Source of the DNA: CG2-30-58-95 sp964618215
GTDB lineage: Bacteria; Chloroflexota; Anaerolineae; Anaerolineales; Villigracilaceae
DNA: 64,000 nt
Direction of reading: 5' to 3'
Assembly: GCA_964618215.1 (NCBI GenBank)
Contig: CAZTZE010000011.1
Coordinates: 1-64,000, forward strand
Shown here: piece after piece, positions 44,312 to 51,658 of the stretch
How positions within the stretch are numbered: the stretch's first letter is position 1
Layout: each line of letters starts with the position of its first letter
The notes under the pieces: generated by a model
Databases searched by the model: none
Told to the model about the DNA's origin: nothing
What the model saw: the letters and a program-made list of their open reading frames with translations, nothing else
Translations under genes and position numbers: made by a program

Positions 44312-45358
44312 ATGGAACGTGTGATCGCTTATGTGGATGGGTATAACCTTTACTACGGCTTGCGCGCCAAAGGCATGAAATCTCGATTTCTACGAACATC
44401 ACACCTCGCGATCATCCTGACTACACTGCTCTTCCTCGCATCCTGCTTCCTGCCTCCTGCCTCCTATCCCACGCCTTCCCTCTCTCCCACGCCTTCACCC
44501 TCGCCCACCCTCACACCTCTCCCTCCCACTGAAACACCATCCCCCACCTCCACGCCCGAACCCACCCCAATCCCGCCCATCCGCTTCGCTGTCATCGGCG
44601 ATTATGGCATGAACAACCAGGCGGAGGCGGATGTCGCCGCGCTGATCCTCAGTTGGCAGCCAGATTTTATCATCACGACGGGGGATAACAACTATCCAAT
44701 TGGCGCTGCCGCCACCATTGATGCCAACATCGGCCAGTTCTTCCATGCCTATATCGCCCGTTATACCGGTAACTATGGCGAAGGCGCGGCGGAGAACCTT
44801 TTCTTCCCCGTTCTCGGCAACCACGACTGGAGCACGGACAGGGCGCAGCCGTATCTCGATTATTTCACCCTGCCCGGCAGCGAGCGCTACTATGGCTTCG
44901 TCTGGGGCCCGGTGCACTTCTTCGCCCTCGACAGCGACGACCGCGAACCGGACGGGGTGGGCCGCTCCTCGGTCCAGGCCGCCTGGCTGCAGGCGGGACT
45001 GGCCGCCTCGACCAGCGCGTGGAACGTCGTTTATTTCCATCACCCGCCGTACTCATCCGGCCATCACGGTTCCACCGACTGGATGCGCTGGCCGTTCTCC
45101 GCCTGGGGCGCGGACGCGGTGCTCTCCGGCCACGACCACACCTATGAGCGCCTGCTCGTGGACGGCATCCCGTATTTTGTCAATGGGGTGGGCGGCGCGG
45201 CGCGGCGCGAGTTCCGCACGCCGCTGCCGGAGAGCCAGTTTCGCTACAACGCCGGCTACGGCGCGATGCTGGTCGCGGTCAATGAGACGGAGATGCTCTT
45301 TGAGTTTTACAACCGGGCGGGGGAGTTGAAGGATTCGTACCGGGTGATGAAGCCATAA
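44312..45358 (+). CDS. Secreted metallophosphatase carrying a NYN-gene start
   Basis: 348 aa. Residues 1-21 read RVIAYVDGYNLYYGLRAKG, the hallmark N-terminus of NYN-domain ribonucleases, and stop abruptly. From Met22 (44375) a signal peptide with lipobox-like FLASC begins, then a Pro/Ser/Thr-rich linker (45-85) and a calcineurin-like phosphatase: IGDYG, GDNNY, LGNHDWS, HHPPYS and LSGHDHTYE supply the two-metal site, as in purple acid phosphatase type 5 enzymes. The intact frame means translation may begin on the captured NYN start or at Met22. The captured segment would bury the signal peptide, so internal initiation is more likely for export. A terminator follows. Confidence 0.82.
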   Translation: MERVIAYVDGYNLYYGLRAKGMKSRFLRTSHLAIILTTLLFLASCFLPPASYPTPSLSPTPSPSPTLTPLPPTETPSPTSTPEPTPIPPIRFAVIGDYGMNNQAEADVAALILSWQPDFIITTGDNNYPIGAAATIDANIGQFFHAYIARYTGNYGEGAAENLFFPVLGNHDWSTDRAQPYLDYFTLPGSERYYGFVWGPVHFFALDSDDREPDGVGRSSVQAAWLQAGLAASTSAWNVVYFHHPPYSSGHHGSTDWMRWPFSAWGADAVLSGHDHTYERLLVDGIPYFVNGVGGAARREFRTPLPESQFRYNAGYGAMLVAVNETEMLFEFYNRAGELKDSYRVMKP

Positions 45359-45362
45359 AACA

Positions 45363-45393
45363 AGAGACCGGTCGAGTGGCCGGTCTCTGTTTG
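45363..45393 (+). terminator. Rho-independent terminator after the metallophosphatase
   Basis: AGAGACCGG-tcgagtgg-CCGGTCTCT followed by GTTTG, directly after the stop codon. Confidence 0.75.
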
Positions 45394-45723
45394 TGGACTC
45401 AACGGCGTGAGAGCCGCCAAAGCGGCCGGGATTCGCGCCGTCGCCGTGCGGACTACAAAATCTCCCGATTTTGCCCGAAGTCGGGAGACTTCGGACTCCG
45501 CTCCCTGGCAAGGTTTGCGTGCACACGGCAGCCACTTGTATTTTGTTTTGAAATTGTTATAATGAAATCATGGCAGTCATCCCTTGATGAGTCCGTGCTC
45601 TCTGATCAGCCCGCGCTCTCTAGCGCGGACTGTGAGCGCAAGAGAGCGCTCACTTATCAAATACTTGAGCAAAGATTGCCACTTATGCAGGTGTTCTAAT
45701 GAGATCATTGGAAAGGAGTGAAT
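45394..45723. other. Intergenic region: HAD relic, promoter and hairpin
   Basis: 45398-45451 reads LNGVRAAKAAGIRAVAVR in one frame, closely like motif IV of the HAD phosphatase at 43435 (PNGVKAAKAVGIFVVAVP); it has no start and is a probable relic. TTGTAT (45536-45541), 16 nt and TATAAT (45558-45563) form a candidate promoter. GCGCTCTCT/AGAGAGCGC arms (about 45610-45655) make a hairpin in the leader. AAAGGAG precedes the ATG at 45724. Confidence 0.5.
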
Positions 45724-46668
45724 ATGACGAGGAAGATTTTGGTTTCACTTTTACTTGTCGTTGGGCTGTTGACAGCCTGCGCGCCGGAAGGATCACCGCC
45801 CACGGCGACGGTGATCGAAACCAACCCGCCGCCTGCCACTGAGCCGTCCGCGACCCAGCCGCCGGCAACCGAGCCGCCTGCCACCCAGCCGCCGGCCACT
45901 GAGCCGCCCGGCATCCCGGCCCTGCCGCCCGAGCCGCAGGAAGTCACCTTCCATGCCTCCGACGGGCAGGAACTGCACGGCCTGTACTATCCGGCGGCGG
46001 TCAACCCGGCCCCGCTGGTGGTGCTGATGCACTGGGTGGGCGGGGATATGTCGGATTGGTACGAGATCGCCGTCTGGCTGCAAAACCGCGGGCAGGCCAA
46101 TCCATTCCCCAACCCCGGCAGCGAGCCGTGGTGGGACCCGACCTGGTTCCCGCCAGTGCCGGAGGGCGCTTCCTATGGCGTGTTCATCTTCTCGTTCCGC
46201 GGCTGTACGCCGTACAAAGCCGGCTGCAGGGAGGGAACGCCGGATGTCTGGCTGCTAGATGCCCAGGCCGCCATGCTCAAGTCCGTTGAACTCGAAGGCA
46301 TAGATCCGACCCAGATCGTCGCCATCGGTTCCAGCATCGGCGCGGACGGCGCCCCGGATGGCTGTCTCTACCTGAATGAGCAGATCCACGGCTCCTGCCG
46401 GGGCGCGGCCTCGCTGACGCCCGGCAACTATCTCACGCTGCCCTTCGACAAGGTGGTCAAGGATCTGGGCGAAGAGCAGCTGCCGGTACCGGTCTGGTGC
46501 CTGACCACGCCAGAGGAAGTGGGGTTCTGCCGCCGCATCACGGAGGAGAACCTGACCGTCATCGAACACCAGAATGGCAAACACGGAAACAATCTGCTCG
46601 TTCCAGAAACCGTGCCATTGGGCCTGCAGAGCATCCTCGATTTCCTGACTGCCACGCTTGGGCCGTAA
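45724..46668 (+). CDS. Lipoprotein alpha/beta-hydrolase-like protein
   Basis: 314 aa. Signal peptide with lipobox LLTACAP, then a tandem PPATEPPATQPPATEPP linker (residues 30-60) that would span the wall or glycan layer. The domain begins VTFHASDGQELHGLYYP and LVVLMHWVGGDMSDW, typical of hydrolase strands. The likely nucleophile is in AIGSSIGADGA (GxSxG), and a C-terminal His is in NGKHGNNLL. Several cysteines (CTPYKAGC, CLYL, HGSC) suggest disulfides outside the cell. The substrate is unknown. AGGAG at 5 nt fixes the ATG at 45724. Confidence 0.75.
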   Translation: MTRKILVSLLLVVGLLTACAPEGSPPTATVIETNPPPATEPSATQPPATEPPATQPPATEPPGIPALPPEPQEVTFHASDGQELHGLYYPAAVNPAPLVVLMHWVGGDMSDWYEIAVWLQNRGQANPFPNPGSEPWWDPTWFPPVPEGASYGVFIFSFRGCTPYKAGCREGTPDVWLLDAQAAMLKSVELEGIDPTQIVAIGSSIGADGAPDGCLYLNEQIHGSCRGAASLTPGNYLTLPFDKVVKDLGEEQLPVPVWCLTTPEEVGFCRRITEENLTVIEHQNGKHGNNLLVPETVPLGLQSILDFLTATLGP

Positions 46669-46671
46669 CAT

Positions 46672-46707
46672 AAAGTGCGACGCACGTCGGACGTGCGTCG
46701 CACTTTT
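46672..46707 (+). terminator. Terminator after the lipoprotein hydrolase
   Basis: A perfect 16-bp stem AAAGTGCGACGCACGT-cgg-ACGTGCGTCGCACTTT followed by TG, immediately after the stop. Confidence 0.8.
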
Positions 46708-46786
46708 GCACAGACTCTCCCGCCAGTCTACCCGGCGGGAGAATTTGCTGCCAGCCCATTACTAACCGCTGACCGCTGACCGCTGC

Positions 46787-46864
46787 GCTTTCTCCGTATA
46801 ACTTCCGATGCACAATACTCAGTGCTCGCACCTGCTCCGCGCCGTGATACGACGACTACGCGCT
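46787..46864 (-). pseudogene. C-terminal relic of a second lipA
   Basis: On the minus strand one frame reads SSYHGAEQVRALSIVHRKL then YGES, matching the last residues of the intact LipA at 47214-48182 (SSYHAAEQVRALSIVHKNL then YGES). A stop codon interrupts it just upstream, and nothing else of lipA is found. It is a truncated duplicate lying about 430 bp from the end of the functional gene. Confidence 0.82.
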
Positions 46865-46867
46865 CGC

Positions 46868-47052
46868 TCACCTCTCGGCTTTTACCTTTGGCAACACAAT
46901 CGGCTTTTTACGGGGAAGTGAGACGACCTTACGCTTGCGGCTTGCTGCTGTTTTATCAAATCATTGGCTATTGCCTTTAGATCGTAGCCGAATTTTTTCG
47001 CGTGAGCATTGCGAACTTTTCGAACTTCTTCAACAATCGGGGCATTCCACAT
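46868..47052 (-). pseudogene. Frameshifted small gene of unknown family
   Basis: The minus strand has GGAGGGG just before an ATG opening MWNAPIVEEVRKVRNAHAKK and FGYDLKAIANDLIKQQQ. The expected continuation KRKVVSLPRKKPIVLPKV is in another frame, ending at TGA 46868-46870. One insertion or deletion near 46935 explains this. The intact form resembles a short hypothetical protein (M-W-x-x-PIVEEVRK) common near toxin-antitoxin-like loci in cyanobacteria and Chloroflexota. Probably inactive. Confidence 0.6.
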
Positions 47053-47053
47053 C

Positions 47054-47122
47054 TTACCCCTCCATCAATTCCAGAGGAGAACAAATGATTGGCGGTTCAT
47101 AATCGTTGAGACGACAAACCAA
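47054..47122 (-). CDS. Possible 22-aa peptide upstream of the frameshifted gene
   Basis: A TTG-initiated frame reads VCRLNDYEPPIICSPLELME and stops 1 nt before the next ATG. TATAAT (47128-47133, minus strand) is 5 nt upstream, again a leaderless arrangement. It may be a degenerate partner gene. Support is weak. Confidence 0.25.
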   Translation of the reverse strand: MVCRLNDYEPPIICSPLELMEG

Positions 47123-47213
47123 ACCTGATTATACAACGTTCAGAGGCCTCTGCGGTCTCGATTTTATGTCATGTAACTCTCTATCAAACCACGGCTCTGC
47201 TGATAGTAAATCG

Positions 47214-48182
47214 CTACCCGCTGCTTTCCCCATACAAATTCTTGTGCACAATGGACAGCGCCCTCACCTGCTCCGCCGCATGATATGACGATCTCACCAG
47301 CGGGGCGCTTTCCACCCACTTGAAGCCAATGCTCATCCCGTATTCTTTCAACTCGGCAAACTCCTCCAGTGTGTAATAGCGCGCAATCGGCAGGTGTTTT
47401 TTACTGGGTTGCAAGTACTGTCCGATGGTGAGAATATCCACACCCCACGAACGCTGGTCGCGCATCACGCTTTTGACTTCCTCCAGCTCCTCACCCAACC
47501 CAAGCATGATGCCGGACTTGGTCAGCACCTCGGGGTCGAGTTTTTTTGCGTTGCTGAGGGTCGCCGCGGCCCAAGCGTAGTTATCTTGCGGCTGGACTTG
47601 CTTGAACAGCCGCGGCACGGTTTCCACGTTGTGATTTAAAATCTCAGGTCGCGCCTCCATCACGATTTTCAAGGCTTCAAGGCTGCCTTTGAAATCGGGA
47701 ATCAAGACCTCAATCGAACAGCCGGGCAGCAGCTGGCGGATGCGGCGGATGACCATCGCAAAGATCGGCGCGCCGCCATCCCGCCGCTCGTCGCGGTTGA
47801 CCGAGGTGATCACGGCATGTTTCAGATTCATCGCCATCACCGCCTGCGCCACGCGCTCCGGCTCCAGCCAGTCGAGCGTCGCGGGGCGTCCGTGTTTGAT
47901 ATCGCAGAAGCCGCAGGTACGCGTGCACACGTCGCCGAGCATCAGAAATGTAGCCGTGCCGGAGCCCCAGCATTCGCCCAGGTTGGGGCACATGGCCTCC
48001 TCGCAAACGGTGTGCAGCGACTTGGCGCGCATCAGCGCCTGCAATTGCCGATACGTCTCGCCGGAGGGGGCGCGGACTTTGATCCACTCCGGGCGGCGCA
48101 GGGGGGTAATGGTAGCCTGGTCGGCTACCATAATGGAGAAGGTTTCGGGGTTGACCCGCTCTCGTGTGGGAGTAACAAGCAT
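47214..48182 (-). CDS. lipA: Lipoyl synthase
   Basis: The radical-SAM enzyme that inserts two sulfurs into octanoyl groups to make lipoyl cofactors. 322 aa. The auxiliary cluster motif is CEEAMCPNLGECW and the SAM cluster motif is CTRTCGFCDIKHG; the C-terminal RSSYHA supplies the serine ligand of the auxiliary cluster. The N-terminal extension (SIMVADQATITPL) is encoded by a perfect palindrome shared with 3503-3524. AAGGA precedes the ATG at 48182. No lipB is visible. A truncated second copy of the 3' end lies downstream. Confidence 0.96.
   Translation of the reverse strand: MLVTPTRERVNPETFSIMVADQATITPLRRPEWIKVRAPSGETYRQLQALMRAKSLHTVCEEAMCPNLGECWGSGTATFLMLGDVCTRTCGFCDIKHGRPATLDWLEPERVAQAVMAMNLKHAVITSVNRDERRDGGAPIFAMVIRRIRQLLPGCSIEVLIPDFKGSLEALKIVMEARPEILNHNVETVPRLFKQVQPQDNYAWAAATLSNAKKLDPEVLTKSGIMLGLGEELEEVKSVMRDQRSWGVDILTIGQYLQPSKKHLPIARYYTLEEFAELKEYGMSIGFKWVESAPLVRSSYHAAEQVRALSIVHKNLYGESSG
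48109..48131. repeat. Palindrome ATGGTAGCC-N5-GGCTACCAT within lipA
   Basis: The same 9-bp arms as at 3503-3524. Here it is read as MVADQATI in the N-terminal extension of LipA. Confidence 0.75.
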
Positions 48183-48197
48183 AATGTTCCTTATGTA

Positions 48198-48215
48198 TGC
48201 GAAGCACTTACTCGG
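48198..48215 (+). repeat. Dispersed 18-bp repeat, copy 11 (intergenic)
   Basis: TGCGAAGCACTTACTCGG, two mismatches, between nfeD and lipA. Confidence 0.7.
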
Positions 48216-48226
48216 CCGGTAATTTA

Positions 48227-49543
48227 TTACCGTTGAGTGCGCGGACGAACCTTCAACCTGACACCTTCAACCTTCACAACTTCCACTTTCTCGCCCTTCC
48301 GAATCTTTCCGCAGCCTTCAACTGCTTCTGCTGTCCATAGTTCTCCCGCAGCCTGAACCTGACCGGTCGGGTCAATGTTGGTACGGGCGATGCCGGTTGC
48401 ACCGCGCATGCCCTCCTGCCCGGTGATGATCGGCCTCTTCTGGGCGCGCAGGGCGAATCCGATGATGATGGCGAACAGGATACCGGAGATGATGGCGACC
48501 AGGATCACCAGCGGGAGCGAGACGCGCTGAAATTGGGGCGTGCCAGGCGAATTGAAGAGCACCAACGCCCCGACAATGAACGAGCCAATGCCGGCCAAGG
48601 TCAGCGCACCGTGCGTCGGTGCTTTAATATCTGCGATGAAAAGCACGAAGGCGATGACCAGGAAGAACAGCCCGAACCAGTTGACCGGCAGGACGCCCAG
48701 ACCGTAGGCAGCCAGCGCCAGGCAGACCGCGCCGATGAAGCCGGCCATCCATCCTCCGGGACTGGAAAGTTCGATGAAGATGGCCTGCACGCCGATGCTC
48801 AAGAGCAGGAAAACGAAGTTAGGATTCGTGAGCATCAACAGTAGTTGTTCGATGAGCGTCATCGGCAGGTATTCGACGGTCGCAGCGGCTGTTTGTAGCG
48901 CCCGCCGGCCATTGACGGTTTCAATATTGAAGCCATCCAGTTGCTTCAGTAGATCGGGCAGGTCAGCCGCGATGAAATCCACCAGACCGACCTGGAGGGC
49001 TTCATCGGCAGAGACGGCGCGCGCTTTCTCGATGGTATCCTCGGCCAGTTTGATCGCCTCCGCTCCGCGCCGAGCGGCCAGCGAGCGGACGGTAGCTTTC
49101 AGGATTTCGGTGACTTTGGTCTGTTCGGTGGTGGGCAGGTCTTCGCCTTGCGACCCGACCGGACTGGCCGCGCCGATGGCCGTTTCGGGGGCCATCGCAG
49201 CGGCGTGGCCGGCCAGCGTGATGACCGTCCCAGCCGAGCCGGCCCACGCCCCGCGTGGGGCAACGTAAACCACGATTGGTACGCGGCTGGCGCGCATATC
49301 CTGCACCATGCGGTTCATCGCATCAATGCCCCCGCCCGGGGTGTTGAGTTGTACGATCAACACCTCGGCCGCCCGCTGGTGGGCGATTTTAATCCCCCGC
49401 GACAGATATTCCTGTGTAGCCGGCGTGATCGGGCCGTCAATAGTCTGGATAATGGCCAGGCGCGACTCACTCTGCGCCCGAACGGGTTGGAGGGCGATAA
49501 GGAACAAGCCGGTGAGAGTCAAAAGGAGGCGAATGGGTTTCAT
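48227..49543 (-). CDS. NfeD-family membrane-bound serine protease (ClpP class)
   Basis: 438 aa, the long NfeD form. A signal segment (LLTLTGLFLIALQPVRAQ) precedes an external ClpP-like protease: QLNTPGGGIDAMNRMVQDM, YVAPRGAWAGSAGTVITLAG (nucleophile Ser in AGSAG), and a Lys in EILKATVRSLAARRG complete a Ser-Lys dyad. Four to five membrane helices follow (240-370), then the cytoplasmic NfeD OB fold (GMRGATGIARTNIDPTGQV). It is usually partnered with a stomatin-like protein, which is not present here. TATAAT (49554-49559, minus strand) is 10 nt from the ATG, giving an almost leaderless mRNA. Confidence 0.9.
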   Translation of the reverse strand: MKPIRLLLTLTGLFLIALQPVRAQSESRLAIIQTIDGPITPATQEYLSRGIKIAHQRAAEVLIVQLNTPGGGIDAMNRMVQDMRASRVPIVVYVAPRGAWAGSAGTVITLAGHAAAMAPETAIGAASPVGSQGEDLPTTEQTKVTEILKATVRSLAARRGAEAIKLAEDTIEKARAVSADEALQVGLVDFIAADLPDLLKQLDGFNIETVNGRRALQTAAATVEYLPMTLIEQLLLMLTNPNFVFLLLSIGVQAIFIELSSPGGWMAGFIGAVCLALAAYGLGVLPVNWFGLFFLVIAFVLFIADIKAPTHGALTLAGIGSFIVGALVLFNSPGTPQFQRVSLPLVILVAIISGILFAIIIGFALRAQKRPIITGQEGMRGATGIARTNIDPTGQVQAAGELWTAEAVEGCGKIRKGEKVEVVKVEGVRLKVRPRTQR

Positions 49544-49613
49544 AATTGTAGGTATTATAACCTCGAACCGGGCGCTTGACCCCTTGCCCCCCTCACGGTA
49601 AAATCAGGCCTGC

Positions 49614-49685
49614 GCGGGAGTCGCCAAGTGGTAAGGCATCAGCCTTCCAAGCTGATATTCGCGGGTTCGAATCCCGTCTCCCGCT
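49614..49685 (+). tRNA. tRNA-Gly (anticodon TCC)
   Basis: Acceptor GCGGGAG pairs with CTCCCGC. The anticodon stem ATCAGC/GCTGAT encloses CTTCCAA, giving UCC. T-loop GGTTCGAATCC is standard, discriminator T. Confidence 0.95.
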
Positions 49686-49763
49686 CTTACAACCAGTATT
49701 CAGTGACCAGTGATCAGTTACCAGTAAGAGCATCAGTGTTCACTCTTCACTCTTCACTGAAAC

Positions 49764-49836
49764 GGGCCCGTAGCTCAGCGGTTAGAGCAGGCGACTCATA
49801 ATCGCTTGGTCGCTGGTTCGATCCCAGCCGGGCCCA
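49764..49836 (+). tRNA. tRNA-Ile2 (anticodon CAT, lysidine-modified)
   Basis: Acceptor GGGCCCG pairs with CGGGCCC. The anticodon arm GGCGA-CTCATAA-TCGCT and the following TGGTCGCTGG are nearly identical to E. coli ileX. The isoleucine identity, needing TilS to convert C34 to lysidine, is therefore much more likely than elongator methionine. CCA is not encoded beyond the first ACC. Confidence 0.88.
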
Positions 49837-49865
49837 CCTGAATACAGCGGTATGCGAGACCATAG

Positions 49866-49887
49866 CCCCCATATCTGGGGGTTTTTG
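49866..49887 (+). terminator. Terminator after the tRNA pair
   Basis: CCCCC-atatct-GGGGG followed by TTTTT, 30 bp after tRNA-Ile2. Confidence 0.8.
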
Positions 49888-50040
49888 GTTGGAAAAGTTT
49901 CCATACAATTGCCAACCAAAAAGGCGGCGTCGGGAAAACCACCTCCGCTTATTATGTAAATTTGCATTCTGGCTGCATATTTTCCTACCTACCCCTTTAC
50001 AATAATGATCCGCCTACAAGAAATTCAATATTATTACTAG

Positions 50041-50069
50041 TTGACTAGTATAATTATTTGATATAAAAT
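50041..50069 (+). promoter_or_regulatory. Promoter of the AAA ATPase gene
   Basis: TTGACT (50041-50046), 17 nt, TAAAAT (50064-50069), in an AT-rich stretch that also holds ACTAGTTGACTAGT, a palindrome overlapping the -35 box. AAGGGAG precedes the ATG at 50098. Confidence 0.6.
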
Positions 50070-50097
50070 GGAATTGATTTCAAGAAGGGAGCATCCA

Positions 50098-51342
50098 ATG
50101 GAAAATTCGATTTACAAACGTTCGGTTATCGATAAGATCGTCCGGTTCCTCTCTACCGGGGATATTGTTGTGATTCATGGTGCCCGCCAGGTTGGCAAGA
50201 CAAGCATCCTGATGTTTTTGCAAGATCATCTTCATGTTGAAGGAGAACAAACCCTATACATCGACTTGGAAGACAGCCGCTTTGTCAGCATGCTGGACAA
50301 GGGAGTGGATGAATTTATTGCGTCCCTTACCGAACAGGGATTTGACCTGAGGGCTATCAACGAGTCTGGTAAGAAGCTTTTCGTGATGATCGACGAAATC
50401 CAGTCTCTGGCAAACCCATCCTCCTTTCTGAAACTGCTGGCAGATCACCACCACTATTTGAAGGTCATTGTCTCGGGCTCATCCAGTTTCGAGATGAAGA
50501 GCAAGTTCAAGGTTTCTTTGGTCGGCCGAACAGTCAGTTTTGAGATCTATCCTCTTTCGTTCCAAGAGTTCCTGCTTTTCAAAGGTGTCCCCTTTGCATC
50601 AGCCGGCAAGTTTACCCAAAAGAAAACCATCGAATTGCAGGCGCTTTATACAGAGTTCGCCCTCTATGGTGGTTACCCCAAGATTGTGCTCACCCAGGAA
50701 ACTGGCATCAAAGAAAAATACCTTCAGCAAATTATCGACACCTATATCCGCAAGGATATTCGTGACCTGGCCGAGATCAAGGATGTAAATAAGTTCAATC
50801 GCCTACTGGAAGTTCTGGCATCTCAGAGCGGTAATCTGCTGAATATCGCGGAGCTATCTAACACATGTGGGCTGGCCCGCGATACTATTGAACGGTATCT
50901 CTTAATCCTGGAGCAGACCTATATCCTTCGCCTGGTACGCCCATTCAGCCGCAATATCCGTTCGGAGTTGTTCAAGACCCCGAAGGTTTTCTTCTACGAT
51001 ACCGGCCTGATGCAAATGCTTTGGTTAAAGCGCCTTCAAAAAGAATTGTTGGGCTCCGTCTTTGAGACAAGCGTGTTTACAGAGTTGGTCAAGCATTACG
51101 GTCCCGACCAGGTCCATTACTGGCGCACCCAGGATAAGAAAGAGATTGACTTTGTGGTAAAGCTCCCGGAGGCCTATTTGCCCGTGGAAACCAAACTGCA
51201 TTTCCCCCGCACAATTCCCAGGGTCTTGCACACATTTGACACCGCCTATCATTCCGACAACAGCCTTGTACCTGGCTACAGGTTAGTTGGGCTTGAAGGG
51301 CAGCCTACAGAAGCGGGCATGGTTTATCCATGGCAGATATAG
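50098..51342 (+). CDS. AAA ATPase with DUF4143 domain
   Basis: 414 aa. The P-loop is IHGARQVGKTSILMFLQ (about residues 25-40), Walker B is FVMIDEIQSLANPS, and arginine-bearing sensors follow (IVSGSSSFEMKSKFKVSLVG). The C-terminal part has the DUF4143 features: an inserted winged helix (LLNIAELSNTCGLARDTIERYL) and the nuclease-like core FETSVFTELVKHYG with HYWRTQDKKEIDFVV. This family is common in genomes with many mobile genes, and its function is unsettled. AAGGGAG supports the ATG at 50098 over one 30 nt earlier. Confidence 0.85.
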   Translation: MENSIYKRSVIDKIVRFLSTGDIVVIHGARQVGKTSILMFLQDHLHVEGEQTLYIDLEDSRFVSMLDKGVDEFIASLTEQGFDLRAINESGKKLFVMIDEIQSLANPSSFLKLLADHHHYLKVIVSGSSSFEMKSKFKVSLVGRTVSFEIYPLSFQEFLLFKGVPFASAGKFTQKKTIELQALYTEFALYGGYPKIVLTQETGIKEKYLQQIIDTYIRKDIRDLAEIKDVNKFNRLLEVLASQSGNLLNIAELSNTCGLARDTIERYLLILEQTYILRLVRPFSRNIRSELFKTPKVFFYDTGLMQMLWLKRLQKELLGSVFETSVFTELVKHYGPDQVHYWRTQDKKEIDFVVKLPEAYLPVETKLHFPRTIPRVLHTFDTAYHSDNSLVPGYRLVGLEGQPTEAGMVYPWQI

Positions 51343-51658
51343 GGAATGCCACTGGTTTAAAACCGAATTGAGAATGTACGACTATGGCGAATATACTTTC
51401 GTTCATGGTTGCCCATCCGGTCGCAAGCGTTTAGGCTTTCCTGCAAGAACGATAATTCGGGATCGTACTCCGAGATTTCGTAGTAATATTCAGGCATGAT
51501 TACGAGAAAATTCAAATGAGTTAGACCAGAACGTCCCGCAGGTTGGATTGAGCCAATTTGACCGTCTTTCAAAACCTGCGGGACGGTTGCTTCAACTGAA
51601 ATGAAATACACCCAAATGAAACACGCCCTTATCAAATCAATCCGAGAGAGGCTATCCC
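51343..51658. other. Intergenic region with one inverted repeat
   Basis: No gene is supported. CGTCCCGCAGGTT (51532-51544) is the inverse of AACCTGCGGGACG (51573-51585) with a 28-nt loop; a single copy of this word is at 29438. The stretch 51367-51500 is plain sequence in which I see nothing. GAGAGG precedes the next ATG. Confidence 0.55.

Noticed and set aside
49764..49836. Elongator tRNA-Met, since the anticodon is CAT
   Set aside because: The anticodon arm and adjacent sequence match the isoleucine-2 tRNA (ileX type), so lysidine-modified tRNA-Ile is the better call.
51367..51635. A minus-strand gene between the AAA ATPase and the hypD-like gene
   Set aside because: The frame has no recognisable motif or ribosome site and spans an inverted repeat.
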